From an uncultured Dermabacteraceae bacterium (lineage in GTDB: Bacteria > Actinomycetota > Actinomycetes > Actinomycetales > Dermabacteraceae): a stretch of DNA of 23,856 bases. The stretch spans positions 1-23,856 of the forward strand of contig CALTZZ010000019.1 in the NCBI GenBank assembly GCA_943913905.1, read 5' to 3'. Shown here one piece after another: positions 15,971-21,965 of the stretch. A model generated the notes under the pieces. That model did no database searches, was not told the DNA's origin, and worked only from the letters and a program-made list of their open reading frames with translations. Positions within the stretch are counted from its first letter, which is position 1. Each line of letters begins with the position of its first letter. The position numbers and the translations under genes were made by a program.

Positions 15971-16717
15971 TTACGAGTCGCGTGGTCGCAGGTTTTCCGA
16001 CGCCGTCAACTGGTCGCGGACAAGCCCCATCTGTTCGTCGAGGCTCGCGGCGGTTTCTGCAATGTCGCGCAGGGTGTCACGCATGTCGTCGGGGAGTTCG
16101 CCCTTGTACTTGTAGATCAGCTCGTGTTCCGCGCTGGCCCAAAAATCCATCGCGATGGTCCGGATCTGGATTTCGATCGGAACCTTCACCGTTGAGGTGG
16201 AAAGGAAAACCGGCACTTCCACGATGAGGTGCAGCGAACGGTAACCGTTCGGCTTCATGTAGTGGATGTAGTCCTTCTCTTCCAGCAGCGTAATGTCTGG
16301 CTGGAGGGCGATCGCGCGGGCGACCTTGTAACAGTCTTCGATGTAGGCGCACGTGATGCGAACACCGGCGATGTCTCGAATGTTCTTCTTGATCTCGTCG
16401 AGGTCCGGTGGGCAGTTCGTGCGCACCAGTTTTCCAAGCAGCGAGTCCATCGACTTCACGCGTGTCTTGACGTGCTCGATGGGGTTGTGGGGGAGGGTCG
16501 CATCAAATTCTCCGGAGAGAATTTCGATCTTGGTCAGGATTTCCTTGAGCCCGAATTCGTACGGCATCAGGAAGTGTTCGAGCTTTCGCCGCACGACCGT
16601 GAGAACTTCGTCGGGATTATGCGCGGCGTCCGCGGCGTCCTCGCCGATGAGTGCCTGAAGAAACGCGATCGACGGCGACGGGGTGGGGGCGAGTTGCTGG
16701 AGCGGACGGGTAGCCAT
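15971..16717 (-). CDS. Small alarmone synthetase (RelA/SpoT synthetase-domain protein)
   Basis: Proteins of this type transfer pyrophosphate from ATP to GDP or GTP, making (p)ppGpp. The 248-residue product is a lone synthetase domain: EHVKTRVKSMDSLLGKL (81–97), IRDIAGVRITCAYIEDCY (113–130), YIHYMKPNGYRSLHLIVEVPV (150–170) and the catalytic-loop EIQIRTIAMDFWASAEHELIYKYKG (182–206). There is no HD hydrolase domain and no TGS/ACT regulatory tail, so it resembles YjbM/RelQ-type enzymes (about 210 residues) with an extra 35-residue Pro-rich N-terminus. I chose the ATG at 16717, with GAAAGG 10 nt upstream. A GTG six codons earlier overlaps that ribosome site and is less likely. It is divergent from proS, with 125 nt between starts. 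Confidence 0.9.
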   Translation of the reverse strand: MATRPLQQLAPTPSPSIAFLQALIGEDAADAAHNPDEVLTVVRRKLEHFLMPYEFGLKEILTKIEILSGEFDATLPHNPIEHVKTRVKSMDSLLGKLVRTNCPPDLDEIKKNIRDIAGVRITCAYIEDCYKVARAIALQPDITLLEEKDYIHYMKPNGYRSLHLIVEVPVFLSTSTVKVPIEIQIRTIAMDFWASAEHELIYKYKGELPDDMRDTLRDIAETAASLDEQMGLVRDQLTASENLRPRDS

Positions 16718-16785
16718 GGCGCGAACGCCTTTCACGGTGATCGAATGAGCGTCCCCCAGGATAAGTGGTAAGGCTGTGCGCCCAC

Positions 16786-16791
16786 TAGACT
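16786..16791 (+). promoter_or_regulatory. Putative -10 box (TAGACT) upstream of proS
   Basis: TAGACT within ACTAGACTGGGG lies 52 bases before the proS ATG, in the gap divergent from the alarmone synthetase gene. I see no good -35 hexamer. Confidence 0.45.
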
Positions 16792-16842
16792 GGGGGAGTC
16801 TGTTTGCTACGCACCGGGCTCCGGCCCCAGGAGGAAAAGTTC

Positions 16843-18645
16843 ATGCTTCGCATGTCGTCCAGCTTTATTCGTACCTTGCGCGACGACCCGGCTGAGGCCG
16901 AATTCGCGAGCCACAAACTGCTGGTGCGCGCCGGCTACATTCGCCGAGTTGCCCCTGGGGTGTACACGTGGCTTCCACTCGGCCTCAAGGTGCTGCGCAA
17001 AGTCGAGCAGATCGTCCGCGAAGAAATGGATAGGGCGGGAAGCCACGAGCTGCTGTTCCCCGCGTTGTTGCCGCGCGAGCCGTACGAAGCTACGGGACGC
17101 TGGACCGAATACGGAGACAACCTGTTCCGTTTGCAGGACAGGAAGGGGGCAGACATGTTGCTCGCCCCCACGCACGAGGAAATGTTCACGCTCGCGGTCA
17201 AGGACCTGTTTACGTCGTACAAGGATCTCCCGGCGTCGCTGTATCAGATTCAAACGAAGTACCGCGATGAGGCGCGTCCGCGCGCGGGTTTGCTGCGCGT
17301 GCGCGAGTTCGTGATGAAAGACGCGTACAGCTTCGATATTGATGATGAGGGCCTAGATCGGTCGTACCTCGTCATGCGCGAGGCGTATCAACGCGTGTTT
17401 GAACGCTTGGGCCTCGATGTTGTGATTGCGCAGGCTGATGCCGGTGCGATGGGCGGTAGCCGCAGTGAAGAGTTCCTGCACCCCACGCCCGTGGGTGAGG
17501 ATACGTTCGCGTTGAGCCCGGCCGGGCACGCAGCAAACGTTGAAGCCGTCACCACCGTGGCGCCCGAGCCTCTCAGCGACGAGCAGATCGCCGCGTTGCC
17601 CGAGGCTCGCGACGTTGAGACTCCTGGTGCGACCACGATCGCGAGCCTCGTGGACTTCCTTAACGAGCACGAACCACGCGACGATGGTCGTCCGTGGGAG
17701 GAAACCGACACTCTGAAGGCACTCGTGTACATTGAGCGCACTCCCGAAGGTGATGAATCACCGCTGCTCATCATGATCCCCGGTGATCGCCAGGCAGACG
17801 AGAAGCGCCTGGAAACTGCGCTCGCCCCGAACGAGGTGCGCCCGTTTACCGATGCCGATTTCGAAAAGTACCCGGAGATCGTGAAGGGGTACATCGGCCC
17901 GCAGTCGTGGGGGCTTGCCCCCGATGAGGGCGCGGAGCTGCCGCTTGGGAAGCCTCGGAACGGCCACCGGGTTCTCGTGGATCCGCGTGCGGCGCACGGC
18001 ACCCAGTGGGTCGTGGGTGCGAACCGCACCGGATTCCACACGATCGGTCTCGTGGCCGGCCGCGATTTTGTGGCCGACGGCGTCGCGGAGGTGGCCGAGG
18101 TGCGCGATGGCGACATGGCTAGCGACGGTTCGGGCCCGCTCACGCTCACGCGCGGCATGGAGATGGGGCACATTTTCCAGCTCGGACACAAGTATGCGGA
18201 AGCGCTCGGCCTCAAGGTCCTGGATGAGAACGGCAAGCAGAAAGTCGTGACCATGGGCTCGTACGGCATTGGCGTCACGCGCGCCGTGGCGGCGATTGCT
18301 GAAGGCAATCACGATGAGAAGGGCCTCGCATGGCCCAAGACGGTTGCGCCGCTCGACGTCCACATTGTTGCCACGGGCAAGGACCCGGCTGTGTTTGAGA
18401 AGGCTGAAGAACTCGCCTCAGCGATCGAGGCGCACGGTCTGGACGTGCTCTACGACGACCGCCCCAAGGTGTCGCCGGGCGTGAAGTTCAAAGATTCCGA
18501 ACTGCTTGGTATCCCTACGACCCTGGTGGTGGGCCGTGGTTTGGAAAAGGGCGTTGTTGAGGTGCGCGACCGCGCGAGCGGAAGCAACACCGAGGTGGAG
18601 GTAGACGCAGCGGTCGATGCCGTTGTGCGCAACGCACAGGGATAA
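16843..18645 (+). CDS. proS: Prolyl-tRNA synthetase, bacterial type with editing domain
   Basis: ProRS charges tRNA-Pro and, in this form, clears mischarged alanine. The 600-residue product has class II motif 1 around RKVEQIVREEMDRAGSHELLFPALLP, motif 2 YRDEARPRAGLLRVREFVMKDAYSFD and motif 3 in VTMGSYGIGVTRAVAAIAEG. The INS editing domain sits between motifs 2 and 3 (about 225–390, including the PGDRQADEKRLETAL stretch). A C-terminal anticodon-binding domain (from about LDVHIVATGKD) ends the protein. The ATG at 16843 has a strong AGGAGGA site (16829–16835); an upstream TTG in frame at 16804 would include that site and is rejected. A weak hairpin follows, and the neighbour is convergent. Confidence 0.97.
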   Translation: MLRMSSSFIRTLRDDPAEAEFASHKLLVRAGYIRRVAPGVYTWLPLGLKVLRKVEQIVREEMDRAGSHELLFPALLPREPYEATGRWTEYGDNLFRLQDRKGADMLLAPTHEEMFTLAVKDLFTSYKDLPASLYQIQTKYRDEARPRAGLLRVREFVMKDAYSFDIDDEGLDRSYLVMREAYQRVFERLGLDVVIAQADAGAMGGSRSEEFLHPTPVGEDTFALSPAGHAANVEAVTTVAPEPLSDEQIAALPEARDVETPGATTIASLVDFLNEHEPRDDGRPWEETDTLKALVYIERTPEGDESPLLIMIPGDRQADEKRLETALAPNEVRPFTDADFEKYPEIVKGYIGPQSWGLAPDEGAELPLGKPRNGHRVLVDPRAAHGTQWVVGANRTGFHTIGLVAGRDFVADGVAEVAEVRDGDMASDGSGPLTLTRGMEMGHIFQLGHKYAEALGLKVLDENGKQKVVTMGSYGIGVTRAVAAIAEGNHDEKGLAWPKTVAPLDVHIVATGKDPAVFEKAEELASAIEAHGLDVLYDDRPKVSPGVKFKDSELLGIPTTLVVGRGLEKGVVEVRDRASGSNTEVEVDAAVDAVVRNAQG

Positions 18646-18650
18646 GTTTT

Positions 18651-18674
18651 CGGCTGCCACCTTTTGTGGTGCCG
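18651..18674. terminator. Imperfect hairpin between convergent proS and lipoprotein genes
   Basis: CGGCTGCCAC and GTGGTGCCG can pair over eight or nine bases with a bulge, around a CTTTT loop. It lies 5 nt after the proS stop and 11 nt from the lipoprotein stop, so it may end transcription from both sides. The stem is weaker than the one after tsf. Confidence 0.45.
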
Positions 18675-18684
18675 GTGAGAGGCT

Positions 18685-19740
18685 CTAGCCGCGTTTCTTG
18701 AGCGCGGGTAGGGCCTCGAACGTTGCTGCCCGATTCGCGTATCGCGGTGCTTCACCGAGCCACGTCTCCACGAAGACGGCGCGCTTCGCAAAGGGTGCGG
18801 CGCCCGTGAGGGCGATGGCGTCGGTGAGGGACGCGAGGGTGACCTGGGCTTCGAGCCCGGCGAGCGCGGACTCCGACGGCGTTGTGAATGGGAGCGGGTA
18901 TCCGGCGGCGCGAGCCACGGGATCCAGCTTCAGGCCGGCTCCAACATAGCCGTACTTTTCGGCGCGCGAGGCGTGACCGTTTGATTCCGTGAGGGCACTT
19001 TTTTGTGCCGGTCCCGTGCGGTGCGCTGCGATCACTTCGAACGCGTAGGCAGCGAAGTATTCGTTTTCCTGCGCAGCTGGCAGCAGGGAGCGAATCTGGT
19101 CGGTGCCCGCGGCGGTGGGAGGATCGTTGGCGGGAACCTTCCGGCTGGGGGATAGCGCATGGCCAGTGGGGGCCGACGCCGTCGTGATGGTGACGCTGAG
19201 CTGGCCGGCCAGTGTTGTGAACCGAGTGAGAGCCCAGGATGTCCAGGTTCCCGCTGAGGCGAGGACACGCGCGAGCGTGTCGGAGACTTGCAGCGCTCCG
19301 CGAGCGTGAGCGTCGCGAAGGTCGGCAAGCGCAGTCCCGATCTGGCCGGGGAGTTTGTCTGGGTGTGAACGTGCGGTGTCACGGGCGGCGGTGGTTGCTG
19401 CCGCCGGCGGGGCGAATGTGCCGTCTGCGCGGTCATTTTCCGTTGTGGTGCGCAGCGCGAGACCGTGAGCGTTGAGGGCCTTGCGCATTGCTTCCACGTG
19501 TTGAGTGAGGGCCGCTTGTGCTGCCGGTTCGCCGGAGATCGACGCAGCATCGAACGCGGAGACTAGGGCCAGTGCCTTCGCCACTGCCGCGACCAGCTCG
19601 GTGCGCACGAGTTCATCGAGCCCCGGCGGCGGGGGAGTGTACGGCGTGGGCTGGCCGACGGTCAGCCGTGATGAGCCGCATCCTGTGAGGGCTAGAGCGC
19701 TTGCGGTTAACAGCGTGCGTCGCGCTACGGTTCGTGCCAC
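18685..19740 (-). CDS. Lipoprotein with DUF4439 (ferritin-like) C-terminal domain
   Basis: The 351-residue product starts with RRTLLTASALALTGC, a twin-Arg-bearing signal with lipobox LTGC, so C21 should be lipid-modified and the protein held on the outer face of the membrane. A Pro-rich spacer follows (PTPYTPPPPG). The C-terminal part (about 215–345), with AAQENEYFAAYAFEVIAAH, ESNGHASRAEKYG and a final Ala-rich helix, fits the DUF4439 ferritin-like fold seen next to proS or rimP in other actinobacteria. A proper ExxH iron site is not evident (ESNGH has the wrong spacing), so iron binding is doubtful. Function is unknown. The GTG at 19740 follows GGGGAAAC. It is divergent from rimP and convergent with proS. 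Confidence 0.82.
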   Translation of the reverse strand: MARTVARRTLLTASALALTGCGSSRLTVGQPTPYTPPPPGLDELVRTELVAAVAKALALVSAFDAASISGEPAAQAALTQHVEAMRKALNAHGLALRTTTENDRADGTFAPPAAATTAARDTARSHPDKLPGQIGTALADLRDAHARGALQVSDTLARVLASAGTWTSWALTRFTTLAGQLSVTITTASAPTGHALSPSRKVPANDPPTAAGTDQIRSLLPAAQENEYFAAYAFEVIAAHRTGPAQKSALTESNGHASRAEKYGYVGAGLKLDPVARAAGYPLPFTTPSESALAGLEAQVTLASLTDAIALTGAAPFAKRAVFVETWLGEAPRYANRAATFEALPALKKRG

Positions 19741-19816
19741 GTTTCCCCCAACTCATCGTCGTTCTGGGCCAGTAATCTCACGTTTCGTGGGATATCGGCC
19801 CGTCAGGCCACTCTAT

Positions 19817-19822
19817 TAGAGT
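19817..19822 (+). promoter_or_regulatory. Putative -10 box (TAGAGT) upstream of rimP
   Basis: TAGAGTGGGG lies 60 bases before the rimP start and resembles the TAGACTGGGG before proS with one change. No clear -35 hexamer is seen. Support is positional only. Confidence 0.3.
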
Positions 19823-19881
19823 GGGGGACGCGTTGCGCATGCTGCGTGAGGCTGAGGTGGATACGGACGAAGGTGGTGCGC

Positions 19882-20430
19882 ATGGCGCTGGCAAAGAAAC
19901 TGGATGACGACGCACTTGCGGCCGCGTTTGGGCCACTCATCAGCGACCATGGTTTGGTGCTTGAGTCGGTGCGCTCTCAGCGAGTAGGGGAGCAGACTCG
20001 CATTAACGTGGTTGTTGATCTGCCCGAAGACGAGGTTGGGAGCGCGGACCTCGATTCTGTGACGGAAGCCTCGAGAGCCATCTCCGAGTTGATTGATTCT
20101 GATGAATCGCTGATCGGGCCCGGTCCGTCACACTTGGAAGTCACCACTCCCGGCGTGTTTCGACCGCTCACCGAGCTCCGGCACTTCAAGCGATCGCGCA
20201 CTCGCCTGCTGGCTCTTACGTTCGATGACGGCCGCACCTGCACCGCTCGTCTGACCGACGTTGAGGGAGACAATCTCGTTCTCGACGTTCAGAAGCCGCC
20301 GCATGTTCCCAAGCGTGCAAAAAAGAAACCCGCGGTGGATCAGCCGCGGCCCGAAACGTTGAGTCCCGGTACGCACACGGTGCCGTGGACGACCGTGATG
20401 AGCGCCGAGGTCCAGCTCGAATTTCGTTGA
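19882..20430 (+). CDS. rimP: Ribosome maturation factor RimP
   Basis: RimP helps assemble the 30S subunit. The 182-residue product has the N-terminal domain with LISDHGLVLESVRSQRVGEQTRINVVVD and the DLDSVTEASRAISELID helix, then the typical HLEVTTPGVFRPLTELRHFKRSRTRLLALTF junction. The Sm-like C-terminal domain (FDDGRTCTARLTDVEGDNLVLDV) has an actinobacterial basic/Pro insertion (KRAKKKPAVDQPRPETLSPGTH). I chose the ATG at 19882, with GAAGGTGG just upstream. In-frame GTG codons at 19846 and just before the ATG would give an atypical N-terminus. It heads the rimP–nusA group, with 57 nt to nusA. Confidence 0.93.
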   Translation: MALAKKLDDDALAAAFGPLISDHGLVLESVRSQRVGEQTRINVVVDLPEDEVGSADLDSVTEASRAISELIDSDESLIGPGPSHLEVTTPGVFRPLTELRHFKRSRTRLLALTFDDGRTCTARLTDVEGDNLVLDVQKPPHVPKRAKKKPAVDQPRPETLSPGTHTVPWTTVMSAEVQLEFR

Positions 20431-20487
20431 TCTTAACGCTCACCGTCCCTTACAACTGAAGAACAAACGAATACGTCAGGAGCCACA

Positions 20488-21456
20488 ATGGATATCGATA
20501 TGGGAGCCCTCCGGGCCCTCGAACGCGACCGCGAGATCAGCATGAATGTGTTGCTCGATGCGATTTCTCAGGCCCTTCTTGCCGCTTACCAGCACACCCC
20601 GCATCCCGCCCGGAACGCTCGGGTCGACATCGACTCGAAGACCGGTGCGGTCACGGTTATCGCCCAAGACGTAGACGCCGACGGCGTCGCAGAAGAGTGG
20701 GATGACACCCCCGAAGGTTTCGGCCGCGTGGCCGCGGCAACCGCGCGCCAGGTCATTTTCCAGCGCATCCGCGAGCTTGAAGACGAAGCCGTGCTCGGTG
20801 AGTTCTCTGGGCGTGCCGACGACATCGTTTCCGGCATCATTCAGCAGGGACGCGACGCTCGCATGATCCAAGTGGACCTCGGTACGGTCGAGGGGCTCCT
20901 GCCTCCGCACGAACAGGTGCCTGGTGAGGAATACCCTCACGGTCGACGCATTCGCGCCTATGTCGTGGACACGCGCCGCGGCCCCAAGGGCCCGTCGATC
21001 ACACTGAGCCGCACCCACCCCAACTTTGTTCGTCGACTCTTTGAACTCGAGGTGCCCGAGGTATCCGACGGCACCGTGGAGATTCTGGCGCTCGCTCGTG
21101 AATCCGGACATCGCACCAAGATGGCCGTCCGAGCCAAGTCTCCCGAGGTTAACGCCAAAGGCGCGTGCATCGGGCCGATGGGCGCCCGCGTTCGCGCCGT
21201 CATGAGTGAACTCGAAGGCGAAAAGATCGACATCGTTGACTTCGACGAGAACCCCGCGACATACGTGGGGAATGCTTTGAGCCCGGCCCGCGTGAGCTCC
21301 GTCGTCGTGACCGACGAAGTGAACCGTCAGGTGCGGGCCGTCGTGCCGGAAAACCAACTCTCGCTTGCGATTGGCAAGGAAGGGCAGAATGCTCGCCTTG
21401 CGGCCAAGCTCACAGGCTGGCGCATCGACATCCGCGTTGAGGGGCAAGACGACTGA
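20488..21456 (+). CDS. nusA: Transcription termination/antitermination factor NusA
   Basis: NusA binds RNA polymerase and modulates pausing, termination and antitermination. The 322-residue product has the N-terminal polymerase-binding domain (about 1–105), an S1 domain (about 110–180, DIVSGIIQQGRDARMIQVDLG) and two KH domains with GXXG loops GPMG (about 230) and GKEG (about 302, LAIGKEGQNARLAAKLTGWRIDIR). It lacks the C-terminal acidic repeats of E. coli NusA, as is normal in actinobacteria. The ATG follows AGGAG at 5–6 nt. Immediately downstream is a strong inverted repeat that separates it from ylxR–infB. Confidence 0.96.
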   Translation: MDIDMGALRALERDREISMNVLLDAISQALLAAYQHTPHPARNARVDIDSKTGAVTVIAQDVDADGVAEEWDDTPEGFGRVAAATARQVIFQRIRELEDEAVLGEFSGRADDIVSGIIQQGRDARMIQVDLGTVEGLLPPHEQVPGEEYPHGRRIRAYVVDTRRGPKGPSITLSRTHPNFVRRLFELEVPEVSDGTVEILALARESGHRTKMAVRAKSPEVNAKGACIGPMGARVRAVMSELEGEKIDIVDFDENPATYVGNALSPARVSSVVVTDEVNRQVRAVVPENQLSLAIGKEGQNARLAAKLTGWRIDIRVEGQDD

Positions 21457-21466
21457 GTCACGTGAT

Positions 21467-21507
21467 AGTGCGCACGGAGAGTCCGTATTGCCAGCTCCGT
21501 GCGCACT
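21467..21507 (+). terminator. Perfect 13-bp inverted repeat between nusA and ylxR
   Basis: AGTGCGCACGGAG (21467–21479) and CTCCGTGCGCACT (21495–21507) pair perfectly around a 15-nt loop, starting 11 nt after the nusA stop. There is no long U tract, only TAGT. It may be an intrinsic terminator, an attenuator or an RNA-processing site. A TAGACT box lies 9 nt downstream. Confidence 0.6.
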
Positions 21508-21515
21508 TAGTCCCG

Positions 21516-21521
21516 TAGACT
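21516..21521 (+). promoter_or_regulatory. Putative -10 box (TAGACT) for ylxR–infB
   Basis: TAGACT lies 46 bases before the ylxR ATG and just behind the nusA hairpin. It sits in the loop of a small inverted repeat (AGTCCCG–TAGACTAG–CGGGGCT). No clear -35 hexamer is seen; a -35 would fall in or next to the right arm of the hairpin. Confidence 0.4.
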
Positions 21522-21566
21522 AGCGGGGCTGTACGTAGGCATTGTCAGGAATGGATGTGAGCACCG

Positions 21567-21872
21567 ATGTCAGTGCGCACACCCCAGAGAACCTGCGTGG
21601 GCTGTCGAGAAGTCGATAGCCCGGAACAGATGGTGCGCGTTGTGCGCGTCGCGGACACGGCCTCGGCCGAACTAGCCCTCGATCGCACGGCGACCTCGCA
21701 TGGTCGTGGCGCATGGGTTCATCCCAACGCCCGATGCACCTCTGCTGCTCTCAGCCGCGGTGGATTCGCGCGCTCGTTCAAGAGCTCCGTTTCTACCGCA
21801 CGCCTCGAGCGAGAGCTCGCGGCATTGACTGCCCTCACCCGAGGAACCGAACCACATTTGGAAGCGGGTTAA
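21567..21872 (+). CDS. YlxR family RNA-binding protein (DUF448)
   Basis: YlxR is a small basic nucleic-acid-binding protein encoded in the nusA–infB operon of most Gram-positive bacteria. The 101-residue product shows the family motifs RTCVGCREVDSPEQMVRVVR (8–27) and GRGAWVHPNARC (about 46–57), which contain the conserved GRGAW patch and paired cysteines. The C-terminal tail is basic then acidic. The proposed ATG has only a weak ribosome site (GGA about 14 nt upstream), so the exact start is less certain than the family. It lies between the nusA hairpin and infB, with 93 nt to infB. Confidence 0.9.
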   Translation: MSVRTPQRTCVGCREVDSPEQMVRVVRVADTASAELALDRTATSHGRGAWVHPNARCTSAALSRGGFARSFKSSVSTARLERELAALTALTRGTEPHLEAG

Positions 21873-21965
21873 CACCAATGGAAATCCGATGAGTACTCAC
21901 ACATGAGCACCCACAGGAGCTAATGGTCCGCCGCCTGCTCGGCGCCGGACCGAGACAGGAGAATT

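Noticed and set aside
20476..21447. Minus-strand open frame of 323 residues over nusA
   Set aside because: It mirrors nusA almost exactly and lacks any motif; a shadow.
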